Positions 40,065-51,600 of a stretch of DNA of 64,000 nucleotides are shown one piece after another. The notes beneath the pieces were generated by a model, which worked only from the letters and a program-made list of their open reading frames with translations, had not been told where the DNA came from and did not search any database. This stretch comes from Anaerolineales bacterium. Its GTDB lineage: Bacteria; Chloroflexota; Anaerolineae; Anaerolineales; Villigracilaceae. The position numbers and the translations under genes are program-made. The number at the start of each line of letters is the position of its first letter. Within the stretch, counting starts at the first letter, position 1. The stretch covers positions 124,001 to 188,000 of the forward strand of contig JAUQXA010000032.1 of the NCBI GenBank assembly GCA_030834895.1, written 5' to 3'.

Positions 40065-42287
40065 ATGGAATTTCGACCCTACATCCCAGGATTGAAACCC
40101 GCCGACCCGGGTCCGCTCTCACGATTTTTGCCCGCGCTTGAAGAAGGGGTGATTTCCGCATGGTTGGCACAACAGCCCTTCGACATGGCTCAGGGCGGAT
40201 CTTCGAATTGGTTGCTTGACCCATTCGGATTCTCTCCGAGGCTGGTTCTGGAGGCCGCGCGAAGCGGATACCGCGTGCTGGTCACGGCGAACAATCCCGT
40301 CACCCGCTTTCTGCTGGAGATGTCTGCAAACCCGCCCGCGCAAAATGAATTCACCGCCGCGCTGGCGGACTTGGGCGCAGTCAAAAAAGGGGAGGAAAGG
40401 CTGGCAAGTCATCTGCAATCGCTCTACCTGACAACCTGTGGAAAATGCGAGAAGCAAATCCATGCCCAGTCGTTTTTGTGGCGCAAGGGAGAGAATACGC
40501 CGTATGCGAGGATTTATGAATGTCCGCACTGCAGCGACTCAGGCGAGCATCCTGTCACGGAAGAGGATGTGGATCGCGCGAAGAAAATCGCGGAGACCGA
40601 CGCATTGCACCGTTCACGCGCCTTTGAAAAAGTTGTGTCCCTGCACGACGAGGACCGCTTTTACGCCGAGGAAGCCATCAGCCATTACCTGCCGCGCCCG
40701 TTGTATGCGTTGACCACCATCATCAACCGGCTCGATAGTTTGAATTTGCCCCCCGAACGCAAACGCGCATTGACTGCCCTGATTCTTTTGGCTTGCGATG
40801 CGGGCAACACGCTCTGGGCCCATCCTGCCGAACGTCCGCGACCGAAACAGTTGAGCACGCCAAATCAATTCCGCGAGCAAAACGTCTGGATGGCGCTGGA
40901 GCGTGGATTAAGTCTCTGGTCAGAGTCAGGCTCACCCGTCGCATGCGAAGCGTGGCCCGGCAAAATCCCGGAGAGCGGCGGCATCCTCATCTATGAAGGA
41001 CGGTTGAAAGACCTCGCACAAATTGTCAAAAAGGAAATTCCGATTTCAGCTGTCATCGGTTCGGTGCCGCGTCCCAATCAGGCCTTTTGGACTCTCTCCG
41101 CCTTATGGGCGGGTTGGTTGTGGGGCAAGGAGGCAGTGGAGCCATACAAGGTTGCCCTGCGCCGCCGACGTTACGACTGGGCATGGAACGCGACCGCTTT
41201 ACATTCCACATTCAACCGCCTGCGCGAATTGCTCCCCGAAGGCGTGCCGTTTTTTGCCATGCTGCCCGAGCCTGAACCTGCCTACCTTACGTCCGCTTTT
41301 ACGGCGGTGAGCGCGGCCAGGTTTTCCCTGCAAAGCGTGGCGCTGCGGACGGAGCATGATCCCGTGCAAATCATTTGGAAGAATACCGCACCAACAACCA
41401 AACCTAATGCCGAATCAGGCGAGACTCTTCTCCGCACTGCCATTCACGACTTTTTAATCGAACGCGGCGAGCCTGCCAGTTATTTGCATATCCACGCGGC
41501 GGGGTTGATCGCCCTTGCCGAAGCGGACACACTCAAGAGCGCGGATATTGAATTCGATGAAGCTCTGCGAAAGGTCAATGCGCTGTTCGAACTGGCGTTG
41601 AAGGGCGACGGAAGATTTATCCACTACTCCACCGGAGAAAATGTTGATACTGGGATGTGGGGTTTGAGTCTTGGGGCGGGCAAGTCGCTGTCAGATCGTG
41701 TGGAGATGGCAATCGTCAGCTACCTGCAAAAGAATCCGAATGCGCTGTATCTCGAAATCGAAGCGCACTTGAATCCATACTTTCCGGGATTGCTCACGCC
41801 ATCGAAGGGTTTGATCTACGCCGTCTTGAACTCGTACGCGGAAAAGGATGCAGGCAGTTGGAAACTACGTGCTGAAGATGTATCATCTACCCGACGTGAG
41901 GAATTAAAGACAATGCATACACTGATTGAAACGATTGGTAAACGGCTGGGATATGTCACTCGCAGGGAGGACAAGACCCTACACTGGGAGGAGAATGGTA
42001 TTTCGACACGGACGTTTTATGTGCTGGCCTCTGCCCTGTTGACACGGGCATTGCTCAATTCCACGCCGAACACGGTCATCGTCATCCCCGGTGGACGCGC
42101 TGCCCTCGCCGCCTACAAGGAGGAGCGCGACCCGTCACTCGCGGCGCAGATGAAAAAGCACAGGCTGGTCAAATATCGTCTGCTGCGAAGCCTGCTCGAC
42201 TTGCCGATTTTGACCCGCGAGACCTTTGAAGAGCAGATTGCCAGCGACCCGGTGGAAAAGTCCGCCGGGCAAATGATGATGTTTTAG
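40065..42287 (+). CDS. Zn-ribbon, adenine-methyltransferase-like protein (possibly degenerate)
   Basis: LLDPFGFSPRLVLEAARSGYRVLVTANNPVTRFLLEM resembles a DPF-G/NPV motif I region of N6A-MTases; CGKC...CPHC zinc ribbon. Confidence 0.5.
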   Translation: MEFRPYIPGLKPADPGPLSRFLPALEEGVISAWLAQQPFDMAQGGSSNWLLDPFGFSPRLVLEAARSGYRVLVTANNPVTRFLLEMSANPPAQNEFTAALADLGAVKKGEERLASHLQSLYLTTCGKCEKQIHAQSFLWRKGENTPYARIYECPHCSDSGEHPVTEEDVDRAKKIAETDALHRSRAFEKVVSLHDEDRFYAEEAISHYLPRPLYALTTIINRLDSLNLPPERKRALTALILLACDAGNTLWAHPAERPRPKQLSTPNQFREQNVWMALERGLSLWSESGSPVACEAWPGKIPESGGILIYEGRLKDLAQIVKKEIPISAVIGSVPRPNQAFWTLSALWAGWLWGKEAVEPYKVALRRRRYDWAWNATALHSTFNRLRELLPEGVPFFAMLPEPEPAYLTSAFTAVSAARFSLQSVALRTEHDPVQIIWKNTAPTTKPNAESGETLLRTAIHDFLIERGEPASYLHIHAAGLIALAEADTLKSADIEFDEALRKVNALFELALKGDGRFIHYSTGENVDTGMWGLSLGAGKSLSDRVEMAIVSYLQKNPNALYLEIEAHLNPYFPGLLTPSKGLIYAVLNSYAEKDAGSWKLRAEDVSSTRREELKTMHTLIETIGKRLGYVTRREDKTLHWEENGISTRTFYVLASALLTRALLNSTPNTVIVIPGGRAALAAYKEERDPSLAAQMKKHRLVKYRLLRSLLDLPILTRETFEEQIASDPVEKSAGQMMMF
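40176..40197 (+). repeat. Intragenic REP-like palindrome encoding PFDMAQG
   Basis: gcccttcgacatggctcagggc; stem gccct/agggc. Confidence 0.6.
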
Positions 42288-42363
42288 GTTCGTTGAGTAG
42301 TTGAATAGCTTCGTAGTTGGGTAGTTTGAAAACCCAAATACTCATAGATTTCATGGGAGTTGT

Positions 42364-43395
42364 ATGTTCCGAAAAGCATTTCTTTTGTGTGCCTTATTTT
42401 TGACCTCCTGCGTTTCCGTTGACGTGGATTCGCTTGCGGTTACGGCCGGACCAGACTTCGTGACCTCGACCCTGCCGCCGACGAAGCAGGGCTTTGTCCC
42501 CTCGACGCTGACACCTACAGTGGAAGTCACCGTCTCCCCCACAGTTGCTGTTACCGCGCCGCCTAATTGCACGGATGGGGCTGTGCTTTTACGCGACGTG
42601 ACCATTCAGGACAACAGCCAGGTCCGTGCGGGTGAGAAATTCACCAAGACCTGGGAATTTCAAAATACTGGAACCTGCCCGTGGGTCAATTACACGCTGG
42701 CTTTTACTTCCGGTGATCGGATGGATGCGCCGCTTTCCGCGCCCATCCCGACCACACTGAAAGATGAGAAAGTGGAAGTCTCTGTGGACTTGACCGCGCC
42801 CAAGTCAAATGGAACATACACTGGATATTTCTCCCTACATAACACGAAAGATCGGGTTGTTTACATCGGCACGGAGCAGACCTTTTGGGTGAAGGTCGTC
42901 GTGGGCGGACCGAGCATCGCCGCCACTTCGTCGGGAGCGAGTCCCACACAATCTGGAAGCACATCAACTGGCGGTGGAGGGTCAGCCAACTGCAATTACA
43001 CCCAAAATGCGGGATACGTCAACCAGGTGGCGACGGCAATCAATGCCGAACGCGCGAGCGCCGGTTTGCCGGCATTGACCGTCAACTCGCAACTTGCAGC
43101 GCTGGCGCAGTCTCATGCGGCGGACATGGCCTGCAATGACATTATTAGTCACACAGGTTCGGACGGTTCCTCCGCTTATTCGCGGGCGGTGGCTTCGGGG
43201 TATGCGGGCATGTTCTCCGAGGAGATCATCTACGGCGGCGGAGGTCCACAGGCGGCGATGAGTTGGTGGATGAGCGACCAAATCCACCGCGACGCGATTC
43301 TGAAAGCCAAGACCACCGAGATGGGCGTCGGCTATGCTTATTTTTCCAACGGCTCGTATGGGGATTTTATTGTGGTGGAGTTTGGAACGCAATAA
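42364..43395 (+). CDS. Lipoprotein with NBR1-type Ig domain and CAP/SCP domain
   Basis: VTIQDNSQVRAGEKFTKTWEFQNTGTCPWVNYTLAF (NBR1 Ig); INAERASAGLPALTVNSQLAALAQSHAADMACNDIISHTGSDGS...AMSWWMSDQIHRDAILKAKTTEMGVGYAY (CAP). Confidence 0.88.
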   Translation: MFRKAFLLCALFLTSCVSVDVDSLAVTAGPDFVTSTLPPTKQGFVPSTLTPTVEVTVSPTVAVTAPPNCTDGAVLLRDVTIQDNSQVRAGEKFTKTWEFQNTGTCPWVNYTLAFTSGDRMDAPLSAPIPTTLKDEKVEVSVDLTAPKSNGTYTGYFSLHNTKDRVVYIGTEQTFWVKVVVGGPSIAATSSGASPTQSGSTSTGGGGSANCNYTQNAGYVNQVATAINAERASAGLPALTVNSQLAALAQSHAADMACNDIISHTGSDGSSAYSRAVASGYAGMFSEEIIYGGGGPQAAMSWWMSDQIHRDAILKAKTTEMGVGYAYFSNGSYGDFIVVEFGTQ

Positions 43396-43432
43396 AACGG
43401 TAGGGGCAGGGTGACCCCGCCCCAACAATTAT

Positions 43433-45535
43433 TTACACAACCTTCTTCCGCAAAATCCTGTTCCAATCCAGCGTGGTCTTCAAATGCTCCATCGGGACTT
43501 GACCTTCGGGGACGTAGCCGACAAACGAGCGGTTGTATGTATCTTCGGGACCGTCGTCGAGGTGCCAGGAGAGCGGCATCTTGAAGGTGCCGACAGCGGA
43601 GACACCTTTATCGCCTTCGGGTAGGGAGGTTTCGTAGGTGATGACCGTCATCCCGTCGGCGGTTTCGGCAACTTCGGCAACTGTCGCTTCGTGAATCCAG
43701 CGCAGCCACTGCTTCTGGTTGGTCTTTGCCTTCGTCTGCGGGTCGACAATCGTCCGCTCGCGGGTGACGATCTCACCGGCAATATACTTCCACGGCGTGA
43801 TGGTCGGCTTGCCATCATTTTTCTTACCATCCTTGATTTTGCCCACAGTTGGAGTGGGAAGAATCCCCACACCTGATTTGGTTTTCACGTCCTTGGCGAT
43901 CTGCCAGGCGTTGGGCTCCTTGTCCACAAAGCGCAGCCAGAAAATGCTCGCACCTTGCACATAATCCTTCTCGGAAGTTGGCCTGGTATAGAACGCGCCC
44001 GGTAATTTCTTTTCGGTCTCGTGCGTGAAATACCACTTCGGTTTGGGCGTCAGGCCGCCGGGCGGCAAAATGCCGCGGATGTGCTGGCAGTGTTCGGCGG
44101 TCTCGTTGCAAACGGCGCGACTGACGATCAACTCGTGGGTACGTCCATGCTCTTCACGCCAGGCGGATGCGTCGTAGTTTTCCCAAGCATCCATCACCGT
44201 GCGGATGTCCATCGCCGCCTGCGAATAGCGCTCTGCCTCTTCTTCGGGAGTGAGTTTCTCCCAACTCGGGTCGGTGACGTGATTGACGCGCAGCGGCGTG
44301 AGCTTGACGATTTCCTTCCACGCCCATGCGGGGAATTTGGCTTTCATCCCTTCGAGCTTTTTCAATGCCTCTTCAGTGGAAAGGGAAAACTCGTCGTATC
44401 TGGCTTCTTCGACAAGCAGGGTGGTAATGCCGTTGCGGCGGGTCTTGGGTCCGTTGGCTTTGACGCTCAGCATATGCATCGCGGCTTTGTCTTTCCACTC
44501 CTTTTCAGTGGCGCGAGCCAGCTTCGGGACGTTCCCCACTCCCTTTTCGTAGGCGGCGATTTTCTCGGCGCAAAGTTTTTCGATGGCGGCATCGTCCAGA
44601 GCCCTGGCTTTCTTCTCCACGTCCGCCGCGTTGAGCCGCACCAGCAGGTCTTTGGGATCAGCCCACGAGCCGTGCGCGCTCGCGTAGCGCATCCCCGAAA
44701 AATGGACGACCATGTATTGCAGCCAGTAGGGGAAGCGCTTCGGCTCCTTCTTAAAACGCTGATAGATTTCTTCGAGCAGTTGATATTGATTCTTCGCTTC
44801 GAACACCACCTTGTACTCTTCGACCTTCCACCAGACAATGTCGCGGACGGTGACGGGGGCTTCGGGCTTGTACTGGACGAGGAATTCCGCTTCCGACGGC
44901 TGGAAGTTGGGGTCGCCCTTCGACAGTTTGTACCAGGCGAGTTTTCTCTGCTCGATTTTGTCGTAGGTCTTGAGGAAGGCACGCAACTGATCAAGTTCCT
45001 GCTCCGCCATCGGCAGGGTGACGGTTTCCATTGCGGCGAGTTCCTGTGTCTCGACGGCTTTCTTTGGGTGAGTTGGGTCCATGTTCTCTACCCGCCTGCG
45101 CTTCGACTTGACCGCGTCGCGTTGGACGTTGCGGTGATTCGTCCAGAACTGGTTCATACCTTCGACGAAGCTTTTCTCCCCGCGAACGTCCTTCGGGAAG
45201 CTTTCGGTGAACATGGCGTGGAAGTTGTTGATCTCGGTCAGTTCGGCTTCGTTGACCGGCTTGAACTTTGCGTAATATGGGCGGACATCCTTGATGAAGA
45301 AATAATCCCGCAGGGATTTGTAAGTCTTGTAGGCTGTAATGGCCGCCGCTTCCTGCGCTTTTATGTAGGTGTCCACTTCCGCCTTGAGCGAGGAAATATC
45401 CTTGTCCTTGTACTGCTTCCATAAATCCACTTCCATGTAGTAGACGAGGAAGTCGCGCAACTTTGTCTCACGCATGGGATAGATGGTCTTGCACAGGACT
45501 TCGTTTTGCCATTGGAAATATAGCGGTTCAGCCAT
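43433..45535 (-). CDS. Large conserved-looking hypothetical protein (700 aa)
   Basis: Long ORF with ggagcaaatcatg RBS; no recognised domain; charged helical N-half. Confidence 0.65.
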   Translation of the reverse strand: MAEPLYFQWQNEVLCKTIYPMRETKLRDFLVYYMEVDLWKQYKDKDISSLKAEVDTYIKAQEAAAITAYKTYKSLRDYFFIKDVRPYYAKFKPVNEAELTEINNFHAMFTESFPKDVRGEKSFVEGMNQFWTNHRNVQRDAVKSKRRRVENMDPTHPKKAVETQELAAMETVTLPMAEQELDQLRAFLKTYDKIEQRKLAWYKLSKGDPNFQPSEAEFLVQYKPEAPVTVRDIVWWKVEEYKVVFEAKNQYQLLEEIYQRFKKEPKRFPYWLQYMVVHFSGMRYASAHGSWADPKDLLVRLNAADVEKKARALDDAAIEKLCAEKIAAYEKGVGNVPKLARATEKEWKDKAAMHMLSVKANGPKTRRNGITTLLVEEARYDEFSLSTEEALKKLEGMKAKFPAWAWKEIVKLTPLRVNHVTDPSWEKLTPEEEAERYSQAAMDIRTVMDAWENYDASAWREEHGRTHELIVSRAVCNETAEHCQHIRGILPPGGLTPKPKWYFTHETEKKLPGAFYTRPTSEKDYVQGASIFWLRFVDKEPNAWQIAKDVKTKSGVGILPTPTVGKIKDGKKNDGKPTITPWKYIAGEIVTRERTIVDPQTKAKTNQKQWLRWIHEATVAEVAETADGMTVITYETSLPEGDKGVSAVGTFKMPLSWHLDDGPEDTYNRSFVGYVPEGQVPMEHLKTTLDWNRILRKKVV

Positions 45536-45649
45536 GATTTGCTCCTTATAAAAATCAAGTGAATTGGACGGATTTTATCCTCATTTCTATAAATTGGAAT
45601 GAGGAAAAGTCTAACCCACACACAGGTTGAACCAGTACGAAAAAAAAAA

Positions 45650-45674
45650 CGGGGCTGTCTTTTGGACAGCCCCG
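45650..45674 (-). terminator. Strong intrinsic terminator of the giant Ig-sortase gene
   Basis: Minus: cggggctgtc-N5-gacagccccg followed by T10. Confidence 0.85.
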
Positions 45675-45699
45675 CATATTCAATTTGATCGAACCCGGA

Positions 45700-48600
45700 C
45701 TATTGGTCCGTAAGCACACTAATCAACACCCCGCGCACCACACGGCGGGACAGGTAGGATTCGGCCTTCGCCGAGAAGCTCTCGCAGGTGACAAGTGTCA
45801 GCCAGTTATAGTCTTCATGTTTGAACACATCATTAACCTTGTGCGGTTTGACCAGAACGCTTTCTTCGACCTGGTAAACGTAAGTCAAACCATAGGCATG
45901 GAGGAACATCAAATCGCCGGACTTCAAATCCTTGATGTAGGCAAAGGCTCCAGGCGCGTTCTTTTCATCCAACACATGCCCGGTCAGAACGGTGTTCCCA
46001 ACCCAGGTCGGGTACGCCGAGCCTTCCAGATAGCCGGCATTGTTTGCAAGCCAGGTCAAATCCCAACCGTTCTTGGTCATCTTGACGCCAACAATCGGGA
46101 CGTTCAAGCTGAGACTCGGGATCTCGAGGCGCATCTCCGACATATCCTTGTAGGCCAAGTCGGCGGGTTGTTCCGGCAGTTTGGTAACAGTACCGGGAGC
46201 AAAACCGGTGAGCGGGATGAAAGTGCCCGACGCAAGTGTGTTGCCAGTCCTATTTCCGCCACCACCGCGAGTATTACCGTCACCACCGCCTCCTCCGCCG
46301 CCATCGGTAATATTCACGTCAAAAGTGCGGACGAAATCAGTACCTGGCCCGCTGCTGCCTACCAAGGCAAGGTTACGATCAACCGGGTCGACAATGGATG
46401 TGGTTCCACAGATGAACAGGCGATATTTCCCGTTCGAGAGAGCCAGGCTGTTGTTAACCGTGAAGGTGGCAGTATATGTTGTGGCATCGTAATTAATGGT
46501 GCCGATTGTAACCTTCGTATCCGCCGGCGTTACAGCGCCTGCCGAACAACTGACTGTCTGGAAGGCCGCGGTATCGCCCAACTCACGGACGAGGATGAAG
46601 TTATCAGGGTTGGTTACATCGTCCGTGTCGCTGTCGCCGCTGGGATTGAACACGTCCTGGCTGAACTTCACACTGAACTGGTTGAAGCCAAACCTGACTA
46701 TTTCAGCCTCTTTGAGGACGCCGTCGCCTGTGTCGGGAGAGGTGTTAATTGTTACGACAGCCGGACCGCTCGTGTCGAAATACGCCACAGAATTATCGGT
46801 GCTGGTGCTGGCCGTATTGGGGTTACCGCTGGCATCCGTTACCGCACCCGCAGGAATGGATACAACCACTGTACCATCGTTAGCCATGCCCGAAATCGCA
46901 ACGTTGTATGTCAAACCGGACCCAGTGACGGCAGCGGCTGTGGCATTGGCTGAGCCGCCAATAACGATATCCGAATCTGTAAAGCCGGTCACCAGTTTAC
47001 TAAACTCAACGGTGAAGTTGATCGGGGAAACATTGGTCGGGTCAGACTGTGCCGCCGCTTGATTGATCGTCACGGTCGGGTTGGTTGTGCTGTACGTAAC
47101 TTCGTTATCCGTGCTCGTGCTGGCAGTATTCGGGTTGCCGGTGCTATCTGTCGCAACACCACCGCCAATTGTTGCGGTGACAGTGCCATCGGTGATCATG
47201 CCACTCACTGCCACATTGTAGGTTGTCCCGCTGCCAGTGACAGCCGCAGTGGTCGGGCCCGCCGTTCCACCCAGGGTGACATCCGCACCTGTGAAGCCAG
47301 AAACGGCTTCATTGAACTCGACCGTGAAGTTGATAGGCGAGGTGTTCGTTGGGTCAGCCTGCCCAGATGCCTGGTTGATTGTCACGGACGGACCGGATAT
47401 ATCGTAGGTAACAGAATTGTCCGTGCTGGTGCTGGCAATATTGCCGTTCCCAGCCGAATCCTGCGCGCGGTCGGCGGGGATGGTGGCAACTACTGTACCG
47501 GTGCCAGCCATATCGCTGACTTCCACGTTATATGTTGTGCCACTACCGGTGACCACCACGGTTGCCGCTCCAGCCGTCCCGGTGACATTAACATCGGCAA
47601 ATGTGAACCCGGTCACCGGTTTGCTGAAGATCACCGTGAAGTTGATCGGCGAAGTGTTCGTTGGGTCTGCCTGGCCGGATGCCTGATTGATCGTCACGGT
47701 TGGCGCGCCTGTATCGTATCTGACGTTATTATCCGTGCTGGTACTGGCCGCGCTGAGGTTGCCGGCCGCATCCACTGCGGCGGAGTCTGTGATCGTAACA
47801 AACACTGTGCCAGAGATGGACATGCCGCTGACGGCCACGTTGTAATTAGCGCCGCTACCGGTAATGACCATGGTGGTCGCGCCTGCCGTTCCACCCAGAT
47901 TGAGGTCCGCGATTGTAAAGCCAGTCACCGGTTCGCTGAATACCACCGCGAAATTGATCGGGGAAACTCCCGTTGGGTCTAATTGACCAGCCGCCTGTTC
48001 TATCGTGACAGTCGGCCCGGTTGTATCGTATATGACTTCGTTATCCGTGCTGGTGCTGGCAGCATTGGTATTGCCAACCGAATCGACGGCACCGCCAGTC
48101 GGGATCGAGGCAATTACCGTTCCGTCACTAGACATACCGCTGACGGTCACGGTATAAGTCGTGCCACTGCCGCTGACAGCCGCCGTGCTTGCGCCAGCCG
48201 AACCGCTGAGGAGAACGTCTGCATTTGTAAAGCCGGTCACCGCCTTGCTAAACACCACATCGAATGTGATCGGTGAAGCACTGGTCGGGTCGGCTTGGGC
48301 AGCGGTTTGGTTGATGGTTACAGTTGGGACATCGGCATCATAAGCCACATTGTTATCGGTGCTGGTGCTGGTCGCATTACCGTTCCCAGCCGCATCCTGC
48401 GCATTGCCCGCCGGGACGGTTGCAATCACGGTGCCTGAATTGACCATACCGCTGACCGCTACATTGTAGGTAGTGCCACTACCTGTCACAACCGCAGTGG
48501 TCGCACCAGCTGTACCTGACAAGGCGACATCCGCGCCTGTGAAGCCGGTCACCGGTTCGTTAAAGACCACCGTGAAGTTGATTGGTGAAGCATTGGTCGG

Positions 48601-51600
48601 GTCTGCCTGGGCTGCCGCTCGGTTGATTGTAACCGCCGGCGCGGTAACATCGTACAATACACTGTTATCCGTGCTGGTGCTGGCTGCATTCGTGTTGCTG
48701 GATACATCCTGGGCAACACCGGCTGGTATCGTCGCCATCACCGTGCCAGAATTGGACATGCCGCTGACTGTCACAGTGTAGTTGGCGCCGCTGCCAGAAA
48801 CAGTCACGTTCGTCGCGCCAGCCGTTCCGCTGAGAGAAACATCCGCGTTCGTAAAGCCGGTCACCGGTTTGTTAAAGATTACTGTGAAATTGATCGGCGA
48901 AGTGTTCGTTGGGTCGGCCTGACCAGCCGCCTGGTTGATCGTCACTGTGAGAGCGGTGTTATCGAATGTGACAGTATTATCCGTGGTGGTACTGGCCGCG
49001 TTACTATTGCCGGCCGCATCCGTGACCACGCCGGCCGCAATCGAAGCGATCACCGTACCGGAATTGGTCATGCCGCTGACCGCCACATTGTATGTGGGAC
49101 CAGCCCCTGTGATTACCGTCGTAGTCGCGCCGGCTCCACCGGACAAAGTGATATCTGTATCCGTAAAGCCGGTTACTGGCTCACTGAAGACCACCGTAAA
49201 ATCAATTGGTGAAGAGTTGGTCGGGTCTGCCTGACCAACCGCCTGGGTGATCGTCACAGTGGGTGCCGTCACATCGTACGTGACAACATTGTCCGTGCTG
49301 GTGCTGTTCGTATTGCCGTTCGCAGCAGAATCCTGGGCGCTATTCGCCGGGATCGTCGCAATCACCGTGCGGGAAACGGTCAAACCGCTGACTGCAACAT
49401 TGTAGGCGGTGCCGTCATTCGGGGGTATTTGAGTTACTGTAACCGTGAGAGGACCTGCCGGAACTCCGCTCAAAACAACATCTGCGTTCGTGAAGCCGGT
49501 TACCGGCTTGTTGAATATCACTGTGAAGTTGATCGGCCCAGCGTTTGTCGGATCCGCCTGACCAGCTGCCTGGTTGATCGTTACGGAGAGGACGGCGTTG
49601 TCGAACGTGACGGTATTGTCCGTACTAGTGCTGGCCAAATTGGTATTGCCAGCCGCGTCTGTGGCTACCCCAGCCAGGATCGAGGCGATCACGTCGCCAG
49701 AACCAGTCATGCCGCTGACCGCCACATTGTACGTTGTGCCGCCGCCGGTCACAATCGCCGTTGTCGCACCGGCCGCGCCGGAGAGTGTCACATCGCCGGT
49801 TACAAAGCCGCTTACCGGCTCGCTGAAGACCACCGTAAAGTTGATTGGCGACGCGCCGGTTGGATCAACCTGTCCGGCATCCTGGTTGATCGTCACGGTT
49901 GGGCGGGTAACATCGTACAGCACCTCATTATCTGTGCTGGTGCTGGCCGTATTGCCATTACCCGAAGTATCAACCGCCGCAACTGCCGGGATTGTCGCAA
50001 TCACCGTACCGGAACCGGTCATACCGCTGATGGCCACATTGTAGGTGGTACCTCCACCGGTTACAGTGGCAGTCAGCGTACCCGGCGCTGTGCTTCCAGT
50101 GGTGAGCACATCGGCGCTGCTAAAACCGGTCATCGCTTCGCTGAACACCACGGTGAAGTTGATCGGCGAGCCATTGGTCGGATCCGCCTGACTGAGGGAC
50201 TGGTTGACAGTTACAGTCGGTGGAGTGGCATCATAGATGACGATGTTATCCACGCTAGTGCTGGCCGTGTTGCTATTCCCGGCTGTATCCTGCACGCCGC
50301 CAGCCGGAATGGTGGCAATCACCGTGCCGGAGCCGGTCATTCCGCTCACAGCCACATTAAAGGTTGTCCCGCTTCCGGTGATGACGGCCGTCAACGCGCC
50401 AGGCGCAGTACCGCCGGTCAGGTTCACATCAGTGTCAGCAAAGGTCGAACTATTGACCGGTTTGTTGAATATCACCGTGAAGTTGATCGGTGCCGTACCG
50501 GTCGGGTCGGGTTGTCCGGTGTCCTGGTTGATCGTCACCGTCAATGCGACGTTGTCATACGTGACGGTGTTGTCCAGGCTGGTACTGGCAAAGCTGCTGT
50601 TACCGGCGGCATCCTGCGCGGCATTTACGAACACAAAAGGCGTGACCGTACCGCTGCCTGACATACCGCTGACCGCCACAGTGTAGGTGGTACTGTCGAT
50701 GGCAGTAATAACTGCCGTAGTTGCGCCAGCCGTGCCGGTCAGGTTAATATCCGCGCTTGTCAAGCCGGTCACTGGCTCGCTGAAGACCACGGTGAAATTG
50801 ATGGGGGACGCGCTGGTCGGGTCTGCTTGAGTCGCTGCCTGGTTGATCGTCACGCTTGGGCGTGTGGTATCGTAGATGACCGTGTTATCAGTACTGGTAC
50901 TGGCAGTGTTTGAATTTCCGGTTGCATCCTGGGCAATGCCGGCTGGAAGAGACAGGGTAACCGTTCCATCCGCGGCCATACCACTGATTGCCACATTGTA
51001 CGTTGTGCCACTGCCGGTGGTGATCACCGCTGTCGTTGGGGCAGCCGTGCCGCCGAAATTACCGACCAAATCGGCATTGGTGAAACCGGTCACCGGTTCG
51101 CTAAAGACCACTGTGAAGTTAATCGGGCCAGTGTTGGTTGGGTCGGGTTGAGTGGTTTCCTGGTTGACCGTCACTGATGGGGCGACCGTGTCATACAGGA
51201 CGCTGTTGTCCGTACTGGTGGAGGCGACGTTGGCAATGCCGGTCTGATCTATCGCGGCACCTGCCGGAACGCTGGCGGTCAACACACCTTGCGCCATGCC
51301 GGTCACGGCCACATCGTAAGTCGTGCCGCTGCCGGTCACTGTCGCAGTGCCGGAAGAGAGAGTGACATCCGTTCCATCAAAGCCGTTCACCGGTTCGCTG
51401 AAGACCACAGTAAAGTGAATCGGGGAGACGTTCGTTGGGTCGGACTGACCAGACGCCTGGTTGATTGTCACAGTCGGGGCAATCGTGTCATACACTACAA
51501 TATTGTCTACACTGGTGGAGGCAGTGTTGGTGTTTCCAACTGCGTCCACTGCAGCGTCGGCTGGAATACTGGCAGTTAGAGGACCTTGGACCATGCCAGT

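Noticed and set aside
40065-42287. Restriction-modification or BREX-type defence locus
   Set aside because: MTase-like motifs are degenerate and no endonuclease, ATPase or other defence gene is adjacent.
44021-45424. 467-aa plus-strand ORF
   Set aside because: Fully antisense to the 700-aa minus ORF, which has a good RBS and more protein-like composition.
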